A DNA stretch of 64,000 nt from Thalassia testudinum (GCA_037157565.1 JAZHRO010000012.1:4800501-4864500); one strand, 5' to 3'. Counted from the first letter of the stretch, positions 20,973 through 31,839 are shown. Numbers and translations are program-made. Notes: generated by a model not told the origin, from the letters alone.

Positions 20973-21025
20973 TAGCGCAGCGGCGACGCAGCTGCGGGCG
21001 AAGCGGAGGTCGCGGGTTCGAGCCG
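20973..21025 (+). other. tRNA-like segment in 3' LTR of element A
   Basis: Identical to the 5' LTR copy: A-box-like TAGCGCAGCGG and B-box-like GGTTCGAGCCG 42 bases apart. Confidence 0.55.
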
Positions 21026-21298
21026 CGGTGAGGGGGTCGAAGGCGCGGGCGAGCGGGCGCGCACGAGCGTCAGATGAAGATCCAACGGCCGTGCGCGCCC
21101 GATAGCGCCGACGCGCAATTGGACGCTCAGGTGGACGCTGGATCGCACGCGGGCGGGCGCGCTACGCAGCGGGCGCGGACGCGATCTAAGCCGTCCGATC
21201 TCGCGATCGGACGGCTGAGACGACGCGGACGTGCGTATGCGTTACGCGCGCAGGCCAGCCGAGCGGGCGCGCGTGGGCGCGGCGGCGACGGCGACGGC

Positions 21299-21337
21299 GG
21301 GGCTTTAGCGACGGTTTTATCCGTCACTAAAGACCCC
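21299..21337. other. U3 inverted repeat in 3' LTR of element A
   Basis: Same sequence as 15315-15353, about 50 bases before the TATA box. Confidence 0.65.
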
Positions 21338-21389
21338 TTATTTATTATTTTGAAGATGTAATGTCCATTTTGCCCTCACTCCTTGCAAC

Positions 21390-21397
21390 TATAAAAG
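21390..21397 (+). promoter_or_regulatory. TATA box of the 3' LTR of element A
   Basis: TATAAAAG. In the 5' LTR, which would drive the element, the same position reads TACAAAAG. Confidence 0.6.
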
Positions 21398-22120
21398 GAG
21401 ACCCCCTCCATACGAAATTTTGATCCCTTCCTTCTCTCTACCTCTCCAAAGCTCAAGAGAAGCTTGTCCCACACCCGGGATGCTTCTCGCGAGATAAAGT
21501 CCAAATTTTCGTCCCCCTTCGGAAGTGGATCCCGCGACGACGACGGCGTGCTGCTTCGTTCCCGTTCTTCTGCTTCGTCCAGCTTCGTTCTCCTTCGTCC
21601 AGGCGTCGTCCCGTCCGGCTCGTCCTCCAAGCGACCGTCGAGGAGGATTTCTCTCTCCCTATTCTTTTTACTGCTTTCTAGTATAGATTTACTGCTTTCT
21701 AGAGTAGTCTATTCGTCCTCCGAGCGATCGTCGAGGAGGACATTTCTCCCTCCATTCTTTTAATGCTTTCTAGAGTAATTGTTTTATGTTTTCTAGTTGT
21801 AACAAACGAACTCTTTTATGATAAATTCCTTGTCTATTCTATATCTCATTTTGATTTCCATGTATAGTATTCTTTCTCTCTCTCTTACTCCCTCTCTCTC
21901 TTTTATTTGTTGTAGATACTTAGATAGTTTAAATTGAATTTCTTCGTGACAAAATAAAAAGAAACGCGAGGTTTTTAAATCAAACGTTCGCCTCCCTGTG
22001 TTCGACCCGGAATTCTTATTTCGGTATAAATTTTATTTGTTGAACACGAATCCTTCGCTTTCGAACTACAACGATGGGTTTTCCAAAACCAAACACGTTA
22101 GCGTAGATTCTCGCTCAACA

Positions 22121-22125
22121 ACCAG
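22121..22125 (+). other. target-site duplication of element A, right copy
   Basis: ACCAG, identical to 14389-14393. Confidence 0.9.
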
Positions 22126-22600
22126 CCTTTTGACTTTGATAATAAATGCCTAGAGAGTTTTCTGAGGTTGAAGAAAGAGGTTATAGAGGCTCCTATATTA
22201 TAGGGACCTGACTAGAATAGTCCCTTTGAATTGATGACAGATGCCTCTAATTTTGCTGTGGAGGCCATTCTGGGGCAAAAGATTAACAAGAAACCTGTTG
22301 TGATCTATTATGCTAGCAAAACTCTTGATGATGCACAATGAAATTACACAGTTACTAAAAAGGAACTTCTTACCATTGTCTTTGCCTTAGAAAAATTTTG
22401 CTCTTATCTATCAGGGTCACATGTCACTATTAACATCGACTACTCAACACTTAAGTATTTACTGAACAAAAAAGATGCGAAACCCCACCTTATTCGTTGG
22501 ATCCTACTGCTCCAAGAATTTGACCTGGAAATCAAGGATTAGGCAGGGTCGCAAAATGTAGTGGTCGATCACCTATCTCGTCTTATGACGAATTACATGT
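22126..22600 (+). pseudogene. RNase H of element D
   Basis: Continues the D polyprotein after element A: FDFDNKCLESFLRLKKEV, then LMTDASNFAVEAILGQK (catalytic Asp region), [32 protein letters not shown] (catalytic Glu region) and [16 protein letters not shown]. At least four stops interrupt it, two of them TAG. It would degrade RNA during reverse transcription. Confidence 0.8.
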
Positions 22601-23878
22601 TGACCCCCCCTGATGTGTTCCCTAATGAAACTATCTTAGCTGCCAATACCCTCCCAAGGTTTGCCCCTATTGTAAACTATCTAGCAATAGAACAAATCCC
22701 CTTTGATTGGCCAAAAACCAAAAGGGATAAGTTCTTTGCTGACATAAAATATTATTTTTTGGGAGGAGTCCAACCTTTTCCACATCTGCGCTATTCAGGT
22801 CATTCGACGATGTGTGCCCGAGTCAAAAATTCATGATATTCTGACACATTGTCACTTAATGGCCTATGGCGGACATTTCTCTAGCAAGAAAACAGCAGCT
22901 AAGATCCATAATTCGGGATTCTTTTGGCCCAGCTTGCACAAAGATGCTCATAATTTCGTTCGGTCCTGTGTGCGTTGCCAGAGCATCGGCAACATGACTC
23001 GGAAGGATATGATGCCCCTTAATCCACTTTTAAAGGTTGAAATTTTCGATGTTTAGGGCATCGACTTCATGGGACCGTTCATCAATTCTGGTGGGTATTT
23101 ATATATACTAGTCACAGTAGGCTATGTATCTAAATGGATTGAAGCAATACCCACCCGCACCAATGATCACAGAGTGGTTGTCGAATTCATTAAGAAAAAT
23201 TCTTTCTCAAGATTCGACATTCTAAAGGCCATAATCAGCGACGGAGGATCGCACTTTACTCACTCACAATTTCTTCACCTTCTTGCTAAATATGAGGTTA
23301 ATCACAAAATTTCCACACCTTATCACCCCCAAATAAATGGCCAAGCAGAAGTTTCTAATCGAGAAATCAAAAATATTTTACAAAAGACGGTTAGGCCCAA
23401 TCGTAAAGACTGGTCCAACAAGTTGGATGATGCTTTATGGGCCTACCGTACCGCTTTCAAAACCCCTCTCGGCATGTCTCCCTTCCGTCTGATTTTTGAG
23501 AAGGCATGCCATCTTTCGATAGAACTTCAACATAGGGCTTTCTGGGTAATAAAACAAGTAAACATGGATTTATTTGATGCGGGAATCCATAGGAAATTAC
23601 AATTAACTAAACTTGAGGAATTACGTAATTTTTCTTATGAAAATGTGAAGATTTACAAAGACCGAACAAAGCTTTTTCATGGTAAATATATTGTTCGGAA
23701 ACAATTTAATGTCAATGAATGCACTTGGCATTTTGATGATAGATTATGTATTTTCCCAGGTAAGTTAAAATCTAAATGGATTGGCCCTTTTATTGTCCTT
23801 AAAACATACCCGTATGGCGTCGTTGATCTTCTTGATCCTAAAACAAACAATACTTTTAAGTCAATGGCCAACGTTTAA
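22601..23878 (+). pseudogene. integrase of element D
   Basis: An N-terminal HHCC zinc-binding region is visible (HCHLMAYGGHFS...CVRCQ, about 22850-22980). The core has Asp in GIDFMGPF (near 23060), Asp in ISDGGSHF (near 23240) and Glu in [11 protein letters not shown] (near 23348). [15 protein letters not shown] and [14 protein letters not shown] follow. A frame change near 22815-22836 and a TAG at 23054-23056 break it. The catalytic triad itself is intact, unlike in F2 and H. It ends at TAA 23876-23878. Confidence 0.85.
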
Positions 23879-25383
23879 AGCCCTATCTCGATAATACCCC
23901 GAATCTTCCTTCCGAATTATGCGATTTAACTTACCCTACCACTAGTGATCACTGATGTACATCACACCCGGCTAAATGGCATAAAAGATAACACTGGATG
24001 GGAGGTAACCCATCATTTTTCCTGCTTTCTTTTTCTTTCTTTTCTCTAGGTTTTGACTATCCTAAACCCGATCGCCTTTCACTAAGGTGATCCCTCTTTC
24101 CCTCCTAATTCATGAGAACATTGCATATCTTAAGCATGGGGGGGTGTTTTTAAAATTTTGACGATCGATTTAGGATTTTCAAATCCTAACAACATGCATT
24201 TTTCTTTTGACATTTTAATTTCTTGCATGCATGCCCAAAAAAATAAAAATGTTGAAAACTTTTTTAGGAAAATTTTGAAATCGGGACTAAGGTTGAAAAT
24301 TCACTTTTGGTACAATGGGATTTTATCCTTAACAAACTAGGGATGAGAATAAGGATCTAATCATTAGAATTTCAGGGTCTATCTTTAGACTAGATCAGAT
24401 ATCCTTCTCTAAAATTCCACCTGAACTCATGATAGTTCAGGTGACTTGATCCTCTTTCGTAATAAGGAAAGTATCTGACTTAGCTCCTAATTCAAAAACT
24501 TGCATCTCGTGCAAAATTCTTGTGTCAAATTGCACACACAAGCCAACACCTAAAAACATCTAAAAATTAGAAAACCCGCTTGTTTAGCCTTAGTAAAAGT
24601 CTGAAATGGATCATTGGTTTGAGTTCCCACCATTGAGAAGGAAAAAAACTTCCTTCAAAGACGCAATGTCAACATGTTACCGTCTCGGTGCAACTCCATA
24701 TCTATATTTCATATCTTTAGACGGAGCATTAAAGCACATTTTTGCAGCTCACGTGTCTTGGACGGTGCTCTACCTATAGTGTCGGAGCAAGAGCTTGAGT
24801 TTGCTTGGAGCACCCCTTTGCACCACATTGTGCTTCGAGGTTGTGAGCTCCTGGGTGGTGTCATGGACAGTGTTATCTCAAAGTATTGGTGCTAGAGCCC
24901 TCTCGAGGATTGGTATCGGGAATGATGATCCCAACACATCTGTTGTAAGACTAAGATAAAAATAAGCAAGGGGGAGAGAAAGAAAATAAAATAAATAAAT
25001 AAATAATAAATAAAATTAACTAAAAAGATGCCCTTATAAATGTTGGCTTTTCACAAGCACGGATACAAGGTTTTAAAGGTTATTGCAAGTTGCGAATCAT
25101 ATTCAAGAGCTAGAAAAATCCTACAAACAGAAATTTCAAGCCATCTGAATTAACAAATGGTTAATCTATGAATATTTTGGAGGATATATTGATCCCATTT
25201 TTATCTAATTTTTGGATCCGAAAATAAATCCCGATGTTTATCTTTAACAAGTCCCATACCTCCTATGTTTAGACTAACCAAAGTCCCATAATCCCTCTCT
25301 CCTCGAAAGTCAAAAAAAAAATATAGATTTCCAAAATTCCATTTTGTGAAAGTTAAAAGTTTTGCTAAGAGATTAGCAACGGA
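23879..25383 (+). other. 3' noncoding region of element D
   Basis: No gene is supported; the 60-88 aa frames here match nothing. It contains an internal polypurine tract at 24131-24146, a block near 24670-24910 with repeated GGTGC/GGAGC words, and an AAATA microsatellite near 24985-25015. Confidence 0.55.
24131..24146 (+). other. internal (second) polypurine tract of element D
   Basis: TAAGCATGGGGGGGTG, preceded by CATGAGAACATTGCA, 1.25 kb before the LTR-proximal tract TAAGCATGGGGGTG. Confidence 0.55.
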
Positions 25384-25397
25384 TAAGCATGGGGGTG
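25384..25397 (+). other. polypurine tract of element D
   Basis: TAAGCATGGGGGTG directly before the 3' LTR start TGATAAACGCC. Confidence 0.8.
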
Positions 25398-25628
25398 TGA
25401 TAAACGCCAATTTATCATCATTCTTATGCATTAAAAATAACCTAGCTCTTAGGATTTTGCTCCGCAAATGGGCTTTTGGGTTGCATTTTAGGCATCAAGT
25501 AGGATGTCATGCATTGCATTTGTTACTGTGTTTTAATTTATTTATTGGAGTGTTAGGGATAAACAGATTGACAGATCATTAAAACCCTAGCATTCTTGAA
25601 GGCATCTCGTGAAGAAAAAGATCAATTA

Positions 25629-26110
25629 AGCTAGGACTCAATCATTTCCAGCTCATCATACCTGGATGACAACTCCCTTGAGCTAGGGTCAGCACCATTC
25701 AGCTTATCTTAGCTAAATGGCAGCTCACCTTAGCTCAAGCCAGCTCAGATCCATCTCAACCTAGTTGAGGCTAGCTCATTCCAGCTCCCAACAGTTCATT
25801 GGGAACTCTAGCTAGCTCAACTAAGTTGATAGGAGTCCACCTCAGCTCAAGCTCAACTCACCTCAGCTTTAACCAGCTCATAGTAGCTAAACTCTAAGCT
25901 AGCTGAGCTACTACTTGTCAACTAGTAGCTTAGCTAGCTCTAGAGTTCTCATTAGAGGTAGTTCCAGCTCAACCTAGCTCCAGTTAGGTTGAAGCCAGCT
26001 CAACTACCCAAGCTTAGCTACTTGCATAAGAACTCAGTAGGTTAGCTCAGTAATTGAGCTCCCCTTGAAGCTGCCTCAGAAGACCCAGCTCCAAAACAAC
26101 TGCTACCAGC
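25629..26110 (+). repeat. AGCT-dense low-complexity block in the D LTR
   Basis: By eye about 33 AGCT tetranucleotides in some 480 bases, mostly as CAGCTC, TAGCTC or TAGCTA. It is not a strict tandem array. Confidence 0.7.
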
Positions 26111-26900
26111 TCCAGAGTATTCTTCTCCAACTCCTCCTTCATGAAACCCTAGCTCCTCCACCTCTACTCTACTAGCTAAGATCTTAGCTCCACCAAAAAT
26201 TCCATAGCCGTCCTCCTCCATCTTAACCCTAACTAACCCAACTCCTTTTGGAGCCAGCCCACCATAACCACCACCCTAGACACCCCTTCATGTTGGCCCC
26301 AAAAAGCACTAGACACCCCTTCATTTTGGCACCAACATGAGCCTTGATCCTAGCCCTACACCTCTTCCTCTATGCCCATCTAAACCCTACACATAACCCC
26401 TTCTAGAAAGCCACTAGTGGCGCCAACCATAACCCCCCTTAACTACCCTAAACCCTAACCTAGTTGGCGGCAAAATCAGGCCCCTACACCCCTTCAATTG
26501 ACGCCAACTCCTCCTCCCATCTTCACCCTACACACTACCCCCCAACATATCCTAAACCTCCATTTAAAGTGGTGCCACCTAACCCCCATTAACCCACCTA
26601 AATTGGTGCCAACTTCACTAACCCCACCTTAACCAACCATCCCCTTTTGCGCCACCTTATATCCACCCTTCTTCTCATAACCACCAACCAACAACACCAT
26701 CCTAACCCTACACCTAATCCCATGACACCTAACCCTACCACCTAAAACTCTAACCCTAGTCCACTCCTAGGGTTGGTGCCAAAACACCTAGCACCCTCTC
26801 ATTTAGCACCAGCCACCATCCACCCTAGGATCCCTTAACCACCACCAACAAGCCATCCTAACCATCCATCCTTTAACTACCCTTAACCCCCTACCATTCC

Positions 26901-26908
26901 TATATAAA
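26901..26908 (+). promoter_or_regulatory. TATA box of the D LTR
   Basis: TATATAAA followed by 'ccccct', a similar setting to the other LTR TATA boxes here. Confidence 0.5.
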
Positions 26909-28476
26909 CCCCCTACCACCACCATTAAAAGCAAACCTTGGCTACATTTTCTTCTACCTTATATCCACATTATAGCCAACCAAGAGAAAAGAAAATGAAG
27001 ATTAAGGGGACACTCTGTCCCCTTGGTGCCTTCCCCCCTTCTCTTTGCTCTTGAGTCCACGACAGCCAAGGGAAGAAGCCAGGCAATGGAGGAAAACCTA
27101 GGGTACACACCTACCCTAGGAGGAGGATTTGAGGGTGGTATCCAACCACCCGTGGAGGAGCACTTGAAGGTGGTACATGCCACCTTTGTAGGAGAGCCTA
27201 GGGCACGCCCAATCTAGAGCTTGCCAGGGAAGCTATACCTTGGAGAAGCTTTGCAAGGAGAAGGAGCTCTTTTTTATTGCGGGAGCAGTCGCAATTTGAG
27301 CAAGAGCCTTGCCATCTTCACCATCATTTCAGAGGATATTTGTGTTTTTAATTTATGCACTTTCAATTCTAGTAGTAGAAGCATTCCTCTACTATGTTTT
27401 TATGTAAAACAATTCCTCATTTTATAAAAGTTGCTTTCATCTTAATTTGCTTTGTCGTATCTTTATTGCATTTTTTTGTTGCTTTACCTTTAGAGCACTT
27501 ACACCCATTTCTTTCTAATTACCCTAGGTGTTCATGTGTCTAGGGTAAGCTTAGAAGGAAGGTAGTTCCTATCACCTAGGGTTTAGCTATTATGTAGTTG
27601 TTTTCTCGCTATCAACAACTTGTGATTGCCCCTTTATTTCAAAAACCCAAAAAAATGATATAGTTAAAAATAAAAAAGAAAGTTGATTTCTACATTTCAA
27701 GTAAGAGACGTATTTCACAAACAAAATACCTCCTTGGGAGAACCTAGATACCCCACTATCTAGGTTAGAAATTTTAAAAGCGACTCAATTTTTGTGCGTT
27801 GCAACAATTAAAACATTACTTTTACAAACCACGCAAAGATATGATCTAAAGGGTTCTGGTTGAGATAAATTCAATCTAAATCTCGTTGAAAAATATTCTA
27901 AGAGTTTTGATACCTTCACTTTAACCATTTGAACCCATTTTGACCAAGAACAGAGATTCATACGAGAGTTTTTCTTGATTTGGGCTCCTGTACACTTTAC
28001 CCAGTTAAACATGGTCAAAACTCAAATCCAAGTTCACCATTAGATTCCTTGGTCCAAATTAGGTTAACACCAAAATTTGGGTCCAATCAAAGTCGATCTT
28101 GACTTAGTTTGCATTTTTGTCCTTAGAATCCCTATTCCGTACATCCAGACCCCTAGGTTTCAAGTTTCCCTACAAAAATGCCCCTAATTTCTCATCATCT
28201 TCACAGAAAGGCCCCTATCACCATTGTGGTCTGAACAACATCTTCAAACCCAACGACCGTCGATTTCATCTGAGGAAATCTCCAACAATCTATGACCAAA
28301 TCCCTCCAAACTTCGAGGGATTAATCACCTAAGGATCTCCTGTCATTTGAACATAGCTTTGGATCCTAATTTGGACCAAATTAGCTCTAGTGAGCTTGAA
28401 AAATCAGGGTCTTTGAGTTTTCCAAATTTGCAGAGAAAACATTGCGAATCTTGGAAATTTGAGGCCTAAACACCTC

Positions 28477-28484
28477 TATATAAG
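28477..28484 (+). promoter_or_regulatory. TATA box of LTR G
   Basis: TATATAAG followed by a C run, at the place matching the F TATA box. Confidence 0.45.
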
Positions 28485-29110
28485 CCCCCCCATACTTCAA
28501 TGAGTGAGTCAGCCAAGAATTAGCCAAAATTTTCTCTCTTCCTCCTTCTCTAGCCACCTTCATCTTCAACTCCCACAAGCACCTCCGCCCACCCTCTTCT
28601 GGCCAACCAACCGCCAACTTGGAAGGCCTAACCTCTTACTCTCTTCATCGCATAGCTTGCCGACCAAAGCAAGAGTGCCTCCTGCCTCTTTTTCCTCACT
28701 GATTCCATCACCAAAGTTCGTTGTTCTCCTCACATTTGATCGGCCAACGTCGGACACTCCTCACCTCCTCTTCCCTCGATAAGACTCCTCACTTCTTCCT
28801 CTCCCTCTCTAGTATAATTCTATGCACTTAGTTTCTAGGTTCACTCATCACACACGCCTACCCATCTCCATCTTCCCCAACTCTAACATGATCTCCAGCG
28901 AGCTCACACTAGCTCCATAGTTCACCAAACACCACGCCGCCACTACCTACATCTCCGCCTCGACCCCACGACCAAAAGTCCCAACATAATTGGGGTTATT
29001 GGCATCTCTAAGCACCGATCGGACTAACCCATCCATAGCCACCTCCACTGACTCCTTCTGACCACCACAACCCTCCAAACACTTCGCCACCACCACCATT
29101 ACATTCCACG

Positions 29111-29115
29111 CCTCA
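29111..29115 (+). other. target-site duplication of solo LTR F1, left copy
   Basis: CCTCA, repeated at 31835-31839. Confidence 0.85.
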
Positions 29116-30052
29116 TGATGAGAGCCTCATCATGAGCCATAACTAGCTCATTTTGACCCAATAAAGAGAATAAAAGCTCCTACATAACCTAGAAGAAGGC
29201 CTAAATGAAGGAATAAGTATTCTGGGAAGAAAATATGAAATAAAGGTTAAAACTGCAATTTTACCATTGCAGTGCATAAACAGGATTTCTCAGAGACAGA
29301 GCATAGGTCAAATGGTCTAAATAAGATAAAAAGTGGGTTGATTCAATCAGAAATGGGTTCATGTGCAATCCAGGAATTAAATGACATTTGGTAACCCTAA
29401 AACAGATCCGCTTAAATTAACAAGGTTCCGGTCAGGATAAAAATCAAGTAAACCCTCTAAAAATCATGTAAAAATATCTCCAAGGGTTTAGAACACTCAA
29501 TTTGACCTTTGGAACCTAGTTTGACCTAGAATAGGGTCCTAGCTCATTAATTAACCTAATTTGGGTTTTTACGCAAAATGCCCAGTCAAACGAGGTCAAA
29601 CCTAAAACCCAACTTCACCATTGGATTCCTTAGGTCCAAATTAGGTTTGTACCAAAATTTGGACCTAAAGAGAGGTCAACTTGACCTACTTTGCAAATTT
29701 AGTACACCAAATCACATTTTGGTCCCTAACTTTTGAAAATCATCGCAGAGAGCCGCCTAACTTCCTCGCCAACCTTGCAAATAGGTCCTTCCACCATTAT
29801 TGGGGCAGAATCCTGCTCCGGTGAGGATTAGAGAGGGAATACTCTCTGATTCCTCAGAGATCCCCTCCCAGAAATGGAAGGGAGATTCTCTGAGGAATTC
29901 CCTTCCATCTGAGGCCAGTCATGATCCCTGATTTGATCCCAATCTCTCGTGCGAACGCACGAGGGATTTGGGTATCCACCCACTTTCCTTCTCCGGTGAG
30001 CTGTCGGTGACAAAGGCGTGCCCTCCACGCTCTGAGCATACGGCCTAGTACC

Positions 30053-30060
30053 TATAAAAG
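30053..30060 (+). promoter_or_regulatory. TATA box of LTR F1
   Basis: TATAAAAG followed by 'aacccc', matching 50441-50448 and 61442-61449 in F2. Confidence 0.6.
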
Positions 30061-30627
30061 AACCCCCAAACCCGACCGCTCATTTTCAGCTCAACCTGGT
30101 CGGGGTTTCACCTCAGATTCGTCTCTTCCTTCTTGACCAGGGAACCCAGCGAGCTCTGGTGAGCTCCCTTTCCCTTCCTCTTCACTCTACCACAAAACCA
30201 GTGGCAGAGTCATCTTCCTGATTCTCCTCCGCGTTGCGCAATACCCGCGCACGCTGCCTCAGACCCATCGTCGCCGCCGTCTTCCTCCACTGGGCAGCTT
30301 CTTCTCCGGCAACAGCAGGTACAGCTGTCCGCCTCTCCGCCCCCTTCGTCCCTATAATTAGGTTAGAACTTCTCCCCGTATTCCCCTCTTTCTTTTCCTC
30401 ACTGTATTTCACTCAATCGACCCCTCGACCGTCGTTGTCCACCGTCATCTTCCTCGCCTCCGGCCAACCTCCGGCGAGTCGCCCCCGTCGCTCCACACTT
30501 CCGCATGACTCGCCGACCAACTCAGAGGCTCCGCCTCACCTCGCTGAACAACCTCCGCCCATCCACAGTCCCGTTACACCTCCATAACACGCCCCCAAAC
30601 TCACCCATCCCTCCGGCCACAGGATGA

Positions 30628-30647
30628 CCTAGGCACGCATGCCTAGG
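30628..30647. other. CCTAGGCA inverted repeat in F1
   Basis: CCTAGGCA and TGCCTAGG around CGCA, a perfect 8-bp repeat in the transcribed part of the LTR. It is present in both F2 LTRs at 51016 and 62007. Confidence 0.6.
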
Positions 30648-30677
30648 CCATCCCGCGGCCTGCTACATGGCTCATCA

Positions 30678-30700
30678 CCTTCGTCGTGCCACGACGAAGG
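30678..30700. other. conserved leader hairpin in F1
   Basis: CCTTCGTCGTG and CACGACGAAGG form a perfect 11-bp repeat around one base. The F2 5' LTR at 51067-51087 has the compensated pair CTTCGCCGTG/CACGGCGAAG. As RNA it would be about a 10-bp stem. Confidence 0.65.
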
Positions 30701-31261
30701 TCCTCCGGTGATCTGATTAAGCTGAGAGGGTTGTTCTGTGTCTGACAGTTTTCAAGCCCCTGCCGCCATTGACGGTGACACGAAGCAGCTCCATGCTTCA
30801 GGTGCAGCTGACTCGGGCAAGCACTGCAAAGCTATCTGACCCAGTGAACAACACAACGAAGTCTGCAGCTTTGGCAATCGACGAAGAGCGTTCTATGGGC
30901 GCGCACGAGAGCAGGGCGGGACTAATAGTCCCACATCGGCAATCTACGAGGCGCAGGTACGGTTTAAATTGATTTTGTGTTATTCTCTTATCACCTCCGA
31001 ACGCATAGGGGTGAGGTCCCTCACCTTACTCACGCTCGCCTCGTCCGCGGTTTCACCTCGCGGATCTAGCGGGATCCGACCCGACCCTATCTGAGCACAC
31101 CTCGCGCATCACCCTCACGCTGGTGCGCCTGGTCCCGGATACGAAACCTGACCCGATTACCCGCGGCTCTAGGAGAGCATCCTGTGAGTGATTTGCAGAG
31201 AGAGAGAGACGTGCGGGTAGAGGGACAGGGTAGGTTTTGCTCCTTGTGCAGGCAGGCTGAG

Positions 31262-31590
31262 AGTTGAAGAGAAGAGACTTAGCCGCAGGAAGGAGAAGAG
31301 AAGAAGAAGGAGAAGAGAAGGAGCAGAAGAAGAAGAAGAAACTCTGAAGAAGAAGCATTCGCAGAAGAGAGAAAAGAAGAAGAAGAAAGGCTGCAAAGAA
31401 GAGACAGAAGACCAAGGAAGAAGAAGCCTTCGCAGAAGAGAGAAGAGAAGGAAGAAGAGAGACTGCAGAGAAAGAAGAAGAAAGGCCAAGACAGAAGGAA
31501 GACAGAAGAGAAAGAAGCAAAGTGAAGACTGCAGAAGAAAGAAAGCAAGATCAGAAGAAGAAGAATAATCAAAGAAGGGAAAACACTTTT
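31262..31590 (+). repeat. GA-rich polypurine tract of LTR F1
   Basis: About 330 bases almost purely of A and G, built on GAAGAA and AGAAGG words. Homologous tracts lie at 51665-51945, 62660-62940 and 8020-8190. Confidence 0.8.
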
Positions 31591-31839
31591 AAGACGTCTG
31601 ATCACCAATTTTACTCTTTTGCATGAATTACTTTTTAAATGCATTTGAATTAAACTTTTGAGTAAACTAAAGTGTTCAATTACATTTGAGATTAGTAGTA
31701 AATTCCGATTGCTCCCTGTGTTCGACCTCGGATACTCCGATTTTCGAGTAATAAAATCTTTATTTGTTTTGAACGCTTTTTCGGCTATACTACAACGTAA
31801 CATTCTTTAAAACCCGATCAAGAGCGTTCCAACACCTCA

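Larger units (their letters stand above)
14394..22120 (+). mobile_element. complete non-autonomous Athila-related element A
   Basis: Both LTRs begin TGATGTAAACAC and end CTCAACA, the ACCAG duplication is exact, and the element has a primer-binding site and polypurine tract. The 7,727-bp element contains one long ORF (17330-19123) and no gag, protease, RT, RNase H or integrase sequence. By eye the LTRs differ at about 17 positions, nearly all transitions, plus indels of 8, 3 and 10 bases, so insertion was recent. It must use enzymes of other elements. Shared LTR modules and leader sequence point to B-like Athila elements as helpers. Confidence 0.95.
20370..22120 (+). repeat. 3' LTR of element A
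   Basis: 1,751 bp, about 99% identical by eye to the 5' LTR. It keeps an intact TATAAAAG at 21390-21397, a tRNA-like segment at 20973-21025 and the inverted repeat at 21299-21337. Confidence 0.95.
8585..27845 (+). mobile_element. Athila-like Ty3/gypsy element D, split by element A
   Basis: The order is 5' LTR remnant, primer-binding site, leader, gag, protease, reverse transcriptase, [element A], RNase H, integrase, 3' noncoding region with two polypurine tracts, and 3' LTR. Coding parts match the Athila lineage. The reading frame on the two sides of element A resumes exactly at the ACCAG duplication, so A inserted into D after D was in place. D is defective: protease Asp lost, many stops, frameshift in RT. 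Confidence 0.85.
25398..27845 (+). repeat. 3' LTR of element D
   Basis: Starts TGATAAACGCC after the polypurine tract. Its last 300 bases match the 5' remnant at 8585-8891, so the end lies close to 27845 (uncertain by about 10 bases). U3 contains an AGCT-dense block (about 25629-26110) and a C/A-rich, G-poor block (about 26180-26940). TATATAAA is at 26901. The 64-74 aa frames in it do not look like genes. Confidence 0.8.
27846..29115 (+). repeat. old F-like LTR G, left part
   Basis: From about 27850 it follows the order of the F LTR (the 'gttctgg...gataaa', 'accatttgaacc' and 'ccttggtccaaatta' blocks) from an F position roughly 315 bases in, but is highly diverged. TATATAAG at 28477-28484 is the probable TATA box. 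It is interrupted at 29115 by solo LTR F1. Its first 300 bases are missing, most likely because D inserted into it. The short frames here match no gene. Confidence 0.65.
29116..31834 (+). repeat. solo LTR F1 (Athila-like F family)
   Basis: 2,719 bp, beginning TGATGAGAGCC and ending GTTCCAACA, flanked by an exact CCTCA duplication with no primer-binding site or internal sequence. That is the footprint of recombination between the two LTRs of a former element. It shares the full layout of the F2 LTRs (2,708 and 2,719 bp). The 106-174 aa minus-strand frames over 31053-31803 are the antisense of its GA-rich tract, not genes. Confidence 0.9.

Noticed and set aside
26440..26760. Interstitial telomere array
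   Set aside because: CCCTAA-like words are scattered and irregular; no tandem TTTAGGG run.
31053..31803. Minus-strand Leu/Ser/Phe-rich frames of 106-174 aa
   Set aside because: They are the antisense of the GA-rich tract of solo LTR F1; homologous frames in the other F LTRs differ in length and frame.
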